Source: Erysipelotrichaceae bacterium (GTDB lineage Bacteria; Bacillota_I; Bacilli_A; Erysipelotrichales; Erysipelotrichaceae). From it: a stretch of 64,000 nt of DNA. The first letter of the stretch is position 1. Each line of letters starts with the position of its first letter. Below the pieces are notes generated by a model. That model saw nothing but the letters and a program-made list of their open reading frames with translations, was not told the DNA's origin and did not search any database. Where the stretch lies: NCBI GenBank assembly GCA_030694975.1, contig JAUYTU010000022.1, forward strand, positions 1 through 64,000. The letters are read 5' to 3'. Shown here piece by piece: positions 50,628 to 59,471 of the stretch. The translations under genes were made by a program, and so were the position numbers.

Positions 50628-52067
50628 ATGAAAAAATCACAATTTTCAGCCAAACTCGCCTATGGAGCAGCCGATATTTACGGTGGCGGATCCTTTCTTA
50701 TCATCAGTATTTTATATCTGGTATTTTTGACGGATGTGGTTGGTTTAAACCCTGCTCTAGCCGGATCGATTCCGATGATCGGTAAAATATGGGATGCGCT
50801 CACTGATCCGATCATGGGAAATATCGTCGACCGTACGCAATCGAAATATGGGGCTAAACGATTCTATCTTCTGATAGGCAGTTTTGCGGGTGCCATCACC
50901 TTTGCGATGATGTGGATAACGATATCAGGCTCTGCCAACACCTTGTATTTCTTCTATCTGTTGATGTATATTTTGTTTTCAACCGGATTTACCATTGTCA
51001 TGGTTCCTTACAACGCCTTACTACCGGATATGGTATCTGACTATACTCAGCGAAGTGCATTCACAATGTATCGCATGATTTTCTCTGCCTTATCGGCGAT
51101 TCTTGCCGGATTAATTCCCAATATGATTGTTAATCGCGTTGGAGCCACTCAGGCACAGGGTTTTCTGATCATGGGGATTACCTTCGGAGTTATCTTCTTT
51201 CTGGCAATCCTCTTCACATTCGCCAAAACGTGGGAAACCATTCAACCGGTCGTCAAAACGCCATTCAAAGAATCTTTTAGGGAATCTTTCAGCGTCTTTA
51301 GAAACCGTTCTTTCCGATTATATCTCGGCGTTTTCTTATTTGGTCAAGGATCTTCCGACTTTATTACAACACTCATCATTTATTTTTTGGCAGTTGTCTT
51401 GCGTCAACCCGAGCAATACACCTTTATCATGTCCGGCGTATTGGTATCACAACTGTTAGCCATGTTTTTCTATCAGTTGGTCTTAAAGAAAACCTCCAAG
51501 AAATTTCCAATATATCTGGGCTTTCCGATCCGTATGATCGCAACATTCTCGATGATTTTCTTCGCCTACGCACAGGCACCGATCTTACCGATCTTCATCG
51601 CTTCATTTATCTCCGGCTTGGGAACGGCCGCTTCCTCGGTAACTTCCTATGCCATTTTGACCGATTTAACGGATGTCGATTACCTGATCACTACCAAACG
51701 TCGCGCCGGAATATACTCGGGAATGGCAACCTTTAATCGGAAAATAGCCAATGGATTGGCGATTTGGCTCATTGGTCTGTTATTAGCGTTTTTCAAGTAT
51801 GATGCAGGCGCTACCGTGCCCAGTGCTGTAACGGTGGATGGTATTAAGTTCATGTTTATCGCTTTACCACTTTTGTTTATGGTTGCAACATTATACTTTA
51901 CTTATAAGTTTCCAATTACCAAAGCCAGCTATGAGTGTATTCAAAAAGAGATTCGCCGGCGCTTAGGGGAGTTGGATGAAAAGGCAACAGAAGAAGAAAT
52001 CAAAATTTGTGAGTCCGTCACAGGTGTATCTTATGATCGACTTTGGAAAGCTGAAAATGCCCGATGA
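50628..52067 (+). CDS. GPH-family sugar:cation symporter (MelB/YihO-like)
   Basis: 479 aa with 12 membrane segments. KLAYGAADIYGGG at the start and DALTDPIMGNIVDRTQSKYGAKRFYL are typical of the glycoside-pentoside-hexuronide family, which includes the E. coli YihO/YihP importers for SQ and its glycosides. It lies after a terminator and overlaps the second GH31 gene by 4 bases, so this pair may be a separate uptake-hydrolysis unit. RBS AGGGAG. Confidence 0.87.
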   Translation: MKKSQFSAKLAYGAADIYGGGSFLIISILYLVFLTDVVGLNPALAGSIPMIGKIWDALTDPIMGNIVDRTQSKYGAKRFYLLIGSFAGAITFAMMWITISGSANTLYFFYLLMYILFSTGFTIVMVPYNALLPDMVSDYTQRSAFTMYRMIFSALSAILAGLIPNMIVNRVGATQAQGFLIMGITFGVIFFLAILFTFAKTWETIQPVVKTPFKESFRESFSVFRNRSFRLYLGVFLFGQGSSDFITTLIIYFLAVVLRQPEQYTFIMSGVLVSQLLAMFFYQLVLKKTSKKFPIYLGFPIRMIATFSMIFFAYAQAPILPIFIASFISGLGTAASSVTSYAILTDLTDVDYLITTKRRAGIYSGMATFNRKIANGLAIWLIGLLLAFFKYDAGATVPSAVTVDGIKFMFIALPLLFMVATLYFTYKFPITKASYECIQKEIRRRLGELDEKATEEEIKICESVTGVSYDRLWKAENAR

Positions 52068-54010
52068 ATGATATCTTGAATATCTTTACTCTTCCAGGAT
52101 TTATTGCGGTCGCAAAAGGCAATGCAACCTATGCGATGAATCGGGGAACGTTTGTAACCAAGGATCGAATTACGGAGAAAAGAACACTGATGCTCATATC
52201 TTCAAACGATCAAAAATTTGTTTACAAAAACGGTGAATCTGAAGTAATTATGATTGTGCAAGTTGAGGACAATCAGGTCAGATGTACTTTTGAATGTCCT
52301 ATCGAAATCAATCGATTGTGGTTACAGTTACCGTCTTCTAAAGACGAAGGTATCTATGGATGTGGTGAGCAATTTACACATTTTAACCTAAAGGGCAAAA
52401 ATGTACCGATTTGGGTTTCTGAACATCACTCACTAAAGAAATTGCTTACAAAAGCGATTCGAACCAAGATACTTGGGGCAAATAATAATCACATAAGTGA
52501 TTATAAGCATCATCAGACCTACATTGCTCAACCGACGTTTATCAGTAGTCATGCGTGGTTGGCACATGCGGATACTTCTTCGTATTGTGAATTCGATTTT
52601 TCAAAAGAAAATCACACGAAACTTCATTTCCGATCGATCCCAAAATCCTTACTGTTTTATCAAGGTGAGAATATCGCCGATTGTTTGCGGTTTCTATCTG
52701 AAAAAACAGGCAAACATCCGCGATTGCCCAAATGGGTTTTTTCTGGAGCAATCGTGGCGAGTCAGGGTGGCTGGGATAAGGCAATAAACTTAGTTGATCA
52801 AGTCTTGGAAAATGGCGGAAAAGTATCGGCTATCTGGTCTCAGGACTGGTCTGGCCAACTGATTACCAAATTTGGTACGCAAGTCTTTTGGAATTGGCAA
52901 GTGGACAATAAGCTATATCCTCAATCAGCAGAGAGAATCAAAGAACTAAATGCAAAGGGAATTCGCTTTCTTGGCTATATCAATACCTTCTTAAAAGAAG
53001 ATACGGTTTTGTATAGTGAGGCAAAAGCAAAGAACTATCTCGTTCTTACACAATCAGCCGAACCGTATCTGATCAAGTCAACCACCTTTAAAGCAGGGAT
53101 TGTGGACTTAACCAACCCACTTGCCTTTGATTGGTACAAAAAGGTTATTCAAAGGGAAATGATTGATTTGGGACTAAGTGGCTGGATGGCTGATTTTGGG
53201 GAATATCTACCGACGGACGCGGTCATTGTTGATTCTAGAGGTGCTCAAGAAATGCATAATGTGTGGCCGGATTTGTGGGCGAGATGCAATTATGAAGCGA
53301 TTGTTGAGCGCAAGAAAGAGCATGATATCTTTGTTTTCAATCGTGCCGGATTTATCCACACACACGCGTATACGCATTCCATGTGGGTCGGTGATCAGCA
53401 TGTTGATTTTTCCAAAGAGTATGGACTGCCCTCGGTCATCGTTGCGATGCTTTCATTATCAATGATTGGCAAAGGTGTTTCTCACAGTGATATCGGCGGA
53501 TATACAACAATCTTCCATATGAAAAGAAGTGAGGAGCTGTTCATGCGTTGGGCGGAAATGAACGTATTTTCGCCGGTGTTTCGTACTCACGAAGGTAATC
53601 GACCGGAAAGTAACGTTCAAGTGAATTCGAGTCAAAAGGTTCTTAAACATTTCAGTCGTATGTCATCTTTATTTTCCAAACTGGAACCATATCATCAGCA
53701 TGTTCTTGATGAGTATCAGTCAAAGGGATTACCATTGGTACGACCGATGTTATTGGAATCAAGTGAACATGAAGCTTTTGATCTTCAGTATCAATACATG
53801 TATGGGGACTCCATCTTGGTGGCTCCTGTCATCGAAGAAAGTGCAACTTCGGTTAGCGTATGGCTACCCAAAGGAACGTGGACACACTTATTTACCAAAG
53901 TGGCGAGACAGGGTGGATGGCATCTCATCGACGCTCCCAGCGGACAGCCGGCTGTGTTTATTAAAAGTGATACTTCATGGTCTGAATTTTTAAGTAATCT
54001 TAGTGTATAA
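52064..54010 (+). CDS. Second GH31 family glycosidase, YihQ-like with altered sulfonate site
   Basis: 648 aa. The nucleophile Asp377 (WMADFGEYLP) and acid/base Asp444 (WVGDQ) are kept with YihQ spacing. Of the five SQ-binding residues, Gln234, Gln260, Trp276 and Tyr480 are present but the position of YihQ Arg301 is Gln273 (FGTQVFWNW), while the first GH31 in this window has Arg there. That Arg holds the sulfonate group, so this enzyme may prefer a different head group or a non-sulfonated sugar. No signal peptide. Coupled to the GPH transporter gene and followed by the ROK regulator gene. Confidence 0.87.
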   Translation: MNDILNIFTLPGFIAVAKGNATYAMNRGTFVTKDRITEKRTLMLISSNDQKFVYKNGESEVIMIVQVEDNQVRCTFECPIEINRLWLQLPSSKDEGIYGCGEQFTHFNLKGKNVPIWVSEHHSLKKLLTKAIRTKILGANNNHISDYKHHQTYIAQPTFISSHAWLAHADTSSYCEFDFSKENHTKLHFRSIPKSLLFYQGENIADCLRFLSEKTGKHPRLPKWVFSGAIVASQGGWDKAINLVDQVLENGGKVSAIWSQDWSGQLITKFGTQVFWNWQVDNKLYPQSAERIKELNAKGIRFLGYINTFLKEDTVLYSEAKAKNYLVLTQSAEPYLIKSTTFKAGIVDLTNPLAFDWYKKVIQREMIDLGLSGWMADFGEYLPTDAVIVDSRGAQEMHNVWPDLWARCNYEAIVERKKEHDIFVFNRAGFIHTHAYTHSMWVGDQHVDFSKEYGLPSVIVAMLSLSMIGKGVSHSDIGGYTTIFHMKRSEELFMRWAEMNVFSPVFRTHEGNRPESNVQVNSSQKVLKHFSRMSSLFSKLEPYHQHVLDEYQSKGLPLVRPMLLESSEHEAFDLQYQYMYGDSILVAPVIEESATSVSVWLPKGTWTHLFTKVARQGGWHLIDAPSGQPAVFIKSDTSWSEFLSNLSV

Positions 54011-54011
54011 T
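53982..54011 (+). promoter_or_regulatory. Possible promoter for the ROK regulator
   Basis: CTGAAT (53982-53987), an 18-bp spacer and TATAAT (54006-54011), overlapping the end of the GH31 gene. Confidence 0.45.
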
Positions 54012-54072
54012 AGCATTAATTTATTGGCGAATTTATATTACAAAAAGAGAAATCGAAAGGGGGTATTAACAT

Positions 54073-55074
54073 ATGATATTTTCCATCAATCAAAGAAAGC
54101 TCATGGGGTTGCTTTTGACTGAAGGCCCACTTTCGCGTAAAGTACTTGCGGCAAAAATGAAGCTGACCAATGCTGCAATTACCGTTATGACTCAATCGTT
54201 GATTGAAGAAGGGCTGATTGTCGAGTTGGGTGAAGTTGAGAGTGGTAAAGTCGGCAGAAAGGAAACGCTTATTGATCTGAGTAGTTCGAAGTACGTTTCC
54301 ATTGGCTTGGATATTCGAATCAACCACACCAACATAAGCATTACGGATATCAAAGGGAAGCAACTTAACTATAAGAAGGTTTTAAGCATCGAGAATGCCA
54401 TCGAGTATCTAAAGCGCAATGTATCGAAAGAGGTTTATTTTCATGAAATAGCGGTTTTGTGCAGGGGTTATCGCGGACTTGAAATATTTGACCAGACAGT
54501 CGAAAAAGTTGAGAAACTGATGGGTGAAGCACAACTGCCATATAAGATTGTTCACAACGTATCAGCGTTGGCCATCCTGCATAAATTCTATCATCCCAAT
54601 GATTCAAATTTTTTGTTGGTAAAATACGGGCCAGGCGTGGGTAGCGCAATCGTTACCAATGGCGTGCTTCTGAGTAACGATCGCAACCGCAGTTCTGAGT
54701 TTGGTCATATGGTCGTAGATCCCCTGGAAACCCAAACGCTGGAAGAATTAATATCGTATGCAACCGTTGCAGAGGATATAGAGGAGTCTGAAGTTGTTGA
54801 GTATTTGGTGAACTCGCGTGCAACGTTGGATTACATTATGGCAAAAATAGCGTTCTGCATTGTCAATTCTCATGTCCTTCTTGGTCTTGATAAAATCATT
54901 GTAGCAGGCAACGTCTTTGTTTACGATGAGGTGTTTCAGGTGCTGAAAGATAAGATCCACAAGTACAATCGCTTTATTAATGAGGATGATTTGGTTCGAA
55001 TTGATGATTATGATGAAAAAGAAAGAAAAATTGGTTCAATTGTTGCTTTATTTCTTCATTTTCTTGATTTATAA
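54073..55074 (+). CDS. ROK-family transcriptional regulator of the sqw region
   Basis: 333 aa. Residues 1-65 form a winged helix (RKLMGLLLTEGPLSRKVLAAKMKLTNAAIT), the rest a ROK sugar-binding domain (LLVKYGPGVGSAIVTNGVLL, SSEFGHMVVDP). The CxCGxxGC zinc motif normally found after the GHM stretch is missing, so it is a regulator without a functional kinase or zinc site. RBS AAAGGGGG. It likely senses SQ or a sulfoglycolytic intermediate and represses the cluster; the target operator is not identified. Confidence 0.85.
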   Translation: MIFSINQRKLMGLLLTEGPLSRKVLAAKMKLTNAAITVMTQSLIEEGLIVELGEVESGKVGRKETLIDLSSSKYVSIGLDIRINHTNISITDIKGKQLNYKKVLSIENAIEYLKRNVSKEVYFHEIAVLCRGYRGLEIFDQTVEKVEKLMGEAQLPYKIVHNVSALAILHKFYHPNDSNFLLVKYGPGVGSAIVTNGVLLSNDRNRSSEFGHMVVDPLETQTLEELISYATVAEDIEESEVVEYLVNSRATLDYIMAKIAFCIVNSHVLLGLDKIIVAGNVFVYDEVFQVLKDKIHKYNRFINEDDLVRIDDYDEKERKIGSIVALFLHFLDL

Positions 55075-55155
55075 TGATAGCAGAACATTTGTAAGACAAT
55101 TATAGTTATGTAGAAAACATTATAATAATTATTCTAACAATAGTTGTTATATTAA

Positions 55156-55184
55156 TTGACATTTGATAGCGACTCATGTATAAT
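55156..55184 (+). promoter_or_regulatory. Strong promoter of the antitoxin-like gene
   Basis: TTGACA (55156-55161), 17-bp spacer, TATAAT (55179-55184). Inverted repeats AATAATTATT (55124-55133) and AACAA-TAG-TTGTT (55136-55148) lie just upstream and may be autoregulatory sites. Confidence 0.85.
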
Positions 55185-55204
55185 AGAGATAGGAGAAAAT
55201 GTAA

Positions 55205-55477
55205 ATGAAAATTTCTAAAGAGGGTATTGTTTCAAATTCGGACATGATTAAGAATTATAAGACGTGTCGTGAAAAAGCTGAAGGTACGGGTCGGTTATAT
55301 ATATTTAAGAATAACCAACTTGATGCTGTGCTTTTCTCACTAAAAGAGTTTGAAAAGCTTACGCCTATATTGGAATACTTTGAGAAGTTAAGTGAAGAAG
55401 ATAGTTTAACTGCAATGAATATGTTGAGAAGTGTAACTCTACCCCATAAAATCAAAGATTTTGATTTTCACGAGTAA
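55205..55477 (+). CDS. Phd/YefM-like antitoxin-type protein (orphan)
   Basis: 90 aa. The N-terminal half (ISKEGIVSNSDMIKNYKTCREKAE, then GRLYIFKNNQLDAVLFSLKEFEKL) follows the Phd/YefM antitoxin pattern of a DNA-binding fold with the typical xNGxxxAVLxSxxEYE strand. Strong promoter and AGGAG RBS. No RelE/Doc-like toxin gene follows; a terminator comes next. It may be a solitary regulator or the survivor of a broken toxin-antitoxin pair. Confidence 0.65.
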   Translation: MKISKEGIVSNSDMIKNYKTCREKAEGTGRLYIFKNNQLDAVLFSLKEFEKLTPILEYFEKLSEEDSLTAMNMLRSVTLPHKIKDFDFHE

Positions 55478-55521
55478 GCTGACAAACAAGTAATTGCTAT
55501 AGACCGACAATCTATTGTATA

Positions 55522-55557
55522 GGTGAGATTTATGGTTAAAGGGTCTCACTTTTTTTA
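55522..55557 (+). terminator. Terminator after the antitoxin-like gene
   Basis: GTGAGA (55523-55528) pairs with TCTCAC (55544-55549), followed by seven T residues. Confidence 0.8.
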
Positions 55558-55612
55558 TTGGAATTGAAGAACGATATACCATAGCTGAACAGCTAGAAAG
55601 AAGAACAGAAGA

Positions 55613-55954
55613 ATGAAAACAGAAAAAAAAGCTAGAAAAGGTTTTAAATTAGGAGTAATTGCTACGATGACTGCAGCCGGCACAATTTATTATTACATGA
55701 AGAAGAACAACAAATCCGCAAGTGATATGATGGATGATGGTATGGCTGTCGTTGAAGATGTAGCTTATGGGGCTAACCGAGCATTGAAAGATGCTACCGC
55801 TTATACTTCAGATAAAGCAAAGACCATGTTTAAGAACGCTAAAGAAGGATTTGAAGATGGAGCCGACAAATTTGAAGACGGAGCTAAAAAAGTTGAAGAC
55901 GGATTCAATGACGTTGCTAAAGACGTAAAGAAGAATATTGACAAAACGTATTAG
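55613..55954 (+). CDS. YtxH-like general stress protein
   Basis: 113 aa: a Lys-rich N-terminus, one hydrophobic helix (about 14-28, GVIATMTAAGTIYYYM) and a long charged amphipathic helix with repeated EDGA/EDG units (GFEDGADKFEDGAKKVEDG). This is the architecture of YtxH-type proteins induced by stress in Gram-positives. It is followed by a second small membrane protein gene, a common pairing. Function is not known in detail. Confidence 0.7.
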   Translation: MKTEKKARKGFKLGVIATMTAAGTIYYYMKKNNKSASDMMDDGMAVVEDVAYGANRALKDATAYTSDKAKTMFKNAKEGFEDGADKFEDGAKKVEDGFNDVAKDVKKNIDKTY

Positions 55955-56011
55955 TAATAATACCCAGTCAACGTTAATGTACAGTTATAGTAATGAAAGG
56001 AAGATACTCTC

Positions 56012-56161
56012 ATGTTAGAAACAATTGCAATCATTTTGGTTGTCCTGTGGTTATTAGGCGTAGTATCCTCAGTGACAATGGGTGGATTTATCCACGTATT
56101 GCTTGTAATCGCTGTGGTGCTAATAATACTTAGACTAATCAGCGGCAAAAAAGTAATTTAG
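56012..56161 (+). CDS. Lmo0937-family (DUF5670) small membrane protein
   Basis: 49 aa read directly: two hydrophobic helices starting MLETIAIILVVLWLLG, a VTMGGFIHVL turn, and a basic end RLISGKK. This matches the short Lmo0937-family stress membrane proteins. RBS AAAGGAAG lies 9-10 bases upstream. It lies close behind the YtxH-like gene, which suggests joint envelope-stress expression. Confidence 0.8.
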   Translation: MLETIAIILVVLWLLGVVSSVTMGGFIHVLLVIAVVLIILRLISGKKVI

Positions 56162-56242
56162 TTGAATTGATTACTTTGCATAGCAATAAGCCGACATCGA
56201 TCATCAATAGGAGACTCATTGGTTAATTGGTATCCGTTTACA

Positions 56243-56254
56243 TTGACATGTCAA
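56243..56254. repeat. Perfect palindrome TTGACATGTCAA
   Basis: A 12-bp perfect inverted repeat downstream of the small membrane protein gene. No obvious gene start follows, so its role is unknown. Confidence 0.5.
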
Positions 56255-56271
56255 CGTAAGAGTTTTTAAAA

Positions 56272-56312
56272 GAAATAGCCCATGACTTTGGTCACTGGGT
56301 TATTTTTTTTAT
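56272..56312. terminator. Bidirectional terminator between convergent genes
   Basis: AATAGCCCA pairs with TGGGTTATT (one G-T pair). T runs on both sides serve the small membrane protein gene and the minus-strand HD-GYP gene. Confidence 0.75.
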
Positions 56313-56377
56313 TGAATTTTTCTTATTGTCGAAGCAAGATACTTTGATTAATCTTCATTTTATCTATAGTATTCCAC

Positions 56378-58723
56378 TTATTTTTGCAACTCCTTGAAAA
56401 ACATATCTACCAATTTTGGGTCGAAGTGCACTCCGCTTTCCATGCGGATATATTCAAGAGCAGTTTCTTTGCTCCAAGCTTTACGATAGGGTCTATCGCT
56501 GGTAAGTGCATCATAAACATCTACAATAGCAAAGATACGTGCTGCAAGAGGGATTTCCTCGTTCTTTAGACCGCGCGGATATCCTGTGCCATCCCACTTT
56601 TCATGGTGACAGTAAGGAATATCTAAAGCATGACGCAAGTATTCTATAGATGACAACATCTCAAAAGCATACACGGGATGCATACGCATGACTTTCCACT
56701 CTTCTTCAGTTAACGGACCGGGCTTCAGTAATATAGCATCCGGAATACCCATTTTACCGATGTCGTGAAGCAATGCACCTCTTCGAACATGAGCCAATTC
56801 CTCTTCATTCATCCCCATTTTCTGTGCGATACCAATCGTCATTTCCATTACTCTCTGACTATGATCTTCCGTTTCTTTATCCCTTAAATCCAACGCATGA
56901 GCCCAACCTTTAATCGTATTATCATAAGACTGTATCAGCTTGAAATTTGTATTTGCTAAATTATGAACCAATTCCGCATTGTCGATTGCCAAAGCTGTCT
57001 GACCTGCCAGAGTCTCTAAAAATTCCAGCCACTCTTCACTTTCATTGAGAGGTTCGCGATGGAATATTTCCAAAACACCTTCTATCCGACCTTTATTAAT
57101 GAGGGGAATTGCATAATAAATCTCGGCTTCTTCTTTCTCCAAATGCGGACCTTGGACAAGATCGTTCTGAAAGTCGCTCCGACTTGCTGCTTGAACAGTT
57201 TTCCTACTTAAAGCGGCTTGACCAGCCAGTCCTTCGCCAATGGACAGATTCAGTTTGGCTGTGCTCGTATGTCGAAATCCGCGCCATGCTTCATATTTCA
57301 ACAGTCCGGTATGAGAATTAATACGTAGGATTGCTGCAGCATCCACATTTAATAAACGGGCAACTTCATCCAAAATGACTCGATATGTGACACGCAAATC
57401 CAGATTGCCGGAAATGGCCATATCTATATTGCGCAACGCCTGTAACTGCTCGATGTGTCGGATGTTTTTATCAAAGAGTCTAATCCGATGGATAGCTGTG
57501 CTGGCTATCTCAGCCAAAGAGGTAAGCAATTTGAGTTCTTGAGAGGTAATGACCCGTGGTTGAACTACAGACACCAATAAGGTGCCCACCACATCTTGAT
57601 CAGCTTTCAGAGGAACACAAACTCCTCCCCATTTTTCAGGGATTTTCCCAATATATTTTAGTGAAGCATCAACAGAGTAATCTTCAAAAATCAATGCCTC
57701 TTTTGAAGTAAATACTTTACCGACAATACTATCGACGGACTTCAAGAAAGCATTATCTAATCCTCTAAACCAACCTTGGGTGGTGGTAAATTGAAGTTGC
57801 TCGTTTGTGCAATTATAAAGACAGATCGCACCTGCAGAAGTATCTAGTACCCTTAGAATTTCATTAAGTAAAAGTGTCAACATTTCATCCAAAGTATTCG
57901 CTGTACGCAAAGCAGCTGATATCGTGTAAATCGCTTCCAATTCGGATAGACGTTTTCTTGTTAACTCCTCAACTACTTTACGCTCTGTAATATCTCTGAT
58001 ATTGCATTGAATTACCTTATTATTACCTTCGGTATATACATTACTTATAAATTCAACGGAAACTTGTTTTCCATTCTGCGACTGAAGTGGTAAATCTTCA
58101 TAACGAATAAATTCTTCCTTCTGTAACTCAATAAAGTTCTGTAAATTTGCGATAACATCTTTGAACGTACCTATTTCCCAAATCATTTTTCCCAACATTT
58201 CATTATCAGCATAACCCAGCAGATTAACAATGAATGGATTAGCATCAATGATCTGACCCGTATTTGCATCTAAAATAAGAATTCCATCTTTAGCACTTTC
58301 AAAAAGACGTCGATATCGCATTTCAGAAATAGCCAGAGTCTCATCCGCTCGCTTCTGTCTGGTAATATCACGGAAAATCGCAATAAAAAAATCTTGTTCG
58401 AGGCTGTAAGCACTAACTTCATACCAGCGATTAAGATAATTAGAGTAGTTTTCGAATCGAACAGGTTTTCCTGTGCTTGCTACTTCACCGTATTTACAAA
58501 TCCAATCAAAACCGTACTTTTCTATTCCGGGTAGAACTTCCGTAGCTTTTTTGTTAAGAATTTCGTCTTTGCTTAGTCCTGTAATATCCTCAAAGACTTG
58601 ATTCACATCAAGAAATATATAATCCACAGGGTCACCGGTACTATTTTTAACAATTTGATGATAGGCATAACCATCCATCATGTTTTCTTTTAGCAATTTA
58701 TATTTATCTACGTATTTGTTCAT
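56378..58723 (-). CDS. PAS-PAS-GAF-GAF-HD-GYP signalling phosphodiesterase
   Basis: About 781 aa from the ATG at 58723 (AGG upstream); an in-frame start up to 58753 is possible. In order: two PAS domains (about 15-130 and 145-260), two GAF domains (about 280-430 and 440-600) and a C-terminal HD-GYP domain. The metal site HDIGKMG begins near residue 650 and HHEKWDGTGYPRGL follows. It should degrade cyclic di-GMP or a related dinucleotide in response to ligands sensed by PAS/GAF. There is no membrane segment, and no GGDEF protein is encoded in the window. Confidence 0.9.
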   Translation of the reverse strand: MNKYVDKYKLLKENMMDGYAYHQIVKNSTGDPVDYIFLDVNQVFEDITGLSKDEILNKKATEVLPGIEKYGFDWICKYGEVASTGKPVRFENYSNYLNRWYEVSAYSLEQDFFIAIFRDITRQKRADETLAISEMRYRRLFESAKDGILILDANTGQIIDANPFIVNLLGYADNEMLGKMIWEIGTFKDVIANLQNFIELQKEEFIRYEDLPLQSQNGKQVSVEFISNVYTEGNNKVIQCNIRDITERKVVEELTRKRLSELEAIYTISAALRTANTLDEMLTLLLNEILRVLDTSAGAICLYNCTNEQLQFTTTQGWFRGLDNAFLKSVDSIVGKVFTSKEALIFEDYSVDASLKYIGKIPEKWGGVCVPLKADQDVVGTLLVSVVQPRVITSQELKLLTSLAEIASTAIHRIRLFDKNIRHIEQLQALRNIDMAISGNLDLRVTYRVILDEVARLLNVDAAAILRINSHTGLLKYEAWRGFRHTSTAKLNLSIGEGLAGQAALSRKTVQAASRSDFQNDLVQGPHLEKEEAEIYYAIPLINKGRIEGVLEIFHREPLNESEEWLEFLETLAGQTALAIDNAELVHNLANTNFKLIQSYDNTIKGWAHALDLRDKETEDHSQRVMEMTIGIAQKMGMNEEELAHVRRGALLHDIGKMGIPDAILLKPGPLTEEEWKVMRMHPVYAFEMLSSIEYLRHALDIPYCHHEKWDGTGYPRGLKNEEIPLAARIFAIVDVYDALTSDRPYRKAWSKETALEYIRMESGVHFDPKLVDMFFKELQK

Positions 58724-58954
58724 TTGAAACCTCATTTTAGCGCAAGAGACCACATTTTGAATGTTTTCTACTCTATGAATATGATTCTAACAACACCTGT
58801 TTTTAGAAGCAAGCTATAAAATGATCAGTAAACTTAACTTAATACAATGACATCATAGCACACCAGCGATGAAATTGCTTATATAATCATATTCACCCAT
58901 TGTGTACTATTGTAAGAGTGCAATAAGATTATTAAAAAGATAATATCGCTATAA

Positions 58955-58982
58955 TTGACTTCTATTACAACGCATGTATAAT
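58955..58982 (+). promoter_or_regulatory. Promoter of the marR-nmrA operon
   Basis: TTGACT (58955-58960), 16-bp spacer, TATAAT (58977-58982). Confidence 0.8.
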
Positions 58983-58995
58983 GTTAGTATACATA

Positions 58996-59013
58996 TAGTT
59001 AGTACACTAACTA
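58996..59013. promoter_or_regulatory. MarR operator
   Basis: TAGTTAGT-AC-ACTAACTA is a perfect 8+8 inverted repeat just after the transcription start and before the RBS of the MarR gene, the usual site for MarR self-repression. Confidence 0.75.
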
Positions 59014-59027
59014 AATAAGGAGAAGTT

Positions 59028-59471
59028 ATGAACCCCACTTTTCAAAAGGATACAGTTTACCAATTGATGAAGGCAGCGAAATTATTGAGGAACAGACTGG
59101 ATGCGGCTTTGAGGGAACATGATATCACATCATCGCAGTTTTCAGTATTAAACATCATCCATCAGAGCAACACTCAACCCACATCATCAGAGATCGCTTA
59201 TATATTGAGTTCAGACCGCCCGACTATCTCTGGAATCTTGTTACGTTTAGAACAGAAGGGCATGATTATCAGGAGTGAAAATCCTTTGGATCGTCGTGAA
59301 GAGAAAATCAGTCTTACGGAGAAATCTCAATCTGATATGAGTTCGGTCATCAATAAAACGGATCAAATCGGAGAAGAAGTTGAACGATTGATAAAAGGAT
59401 CAGAGCAAAAAGATTTTAATCAGATTCTCTTTAATATGATCGAGACTTTTGAGAAAGATGATATCAAATGA
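59028..59471 (+). CDS. MarR-family transcriptional regulator
   Basis: 147 aa, normal family length. The winged helix spans about 45-100 (TSSEIAYILSSDRPTISGILLRLEQKGMI, ENPLDRREEKISLT). RBS AAGGAG. It overlaps the NmrA gene by 4 bases and is preceded by its palindromic operator, so it most likely represses itself and the reductase until a small reactive compound is present. Confidence 0.92.
   Translation: MNPTFQKDTVYQLMKAAKLLRNRLDAALREHDITSSQFSVLNIIHQSNTQPTSSEIAYILSSDRPTISGILLRLEQKGMIIRSENPLDRREEKISLTEKSQSDMSSVINKTDQIGEEVERLIKGSEQKDFNQILFNMIETFEKDDIK

Noticed and set aside
56243-56254. TTGACATGTCAA palindrome as a promoter operator
   Set aside because: No gene start lies downstream on the plus strand; it is kept only as a sequence feature.
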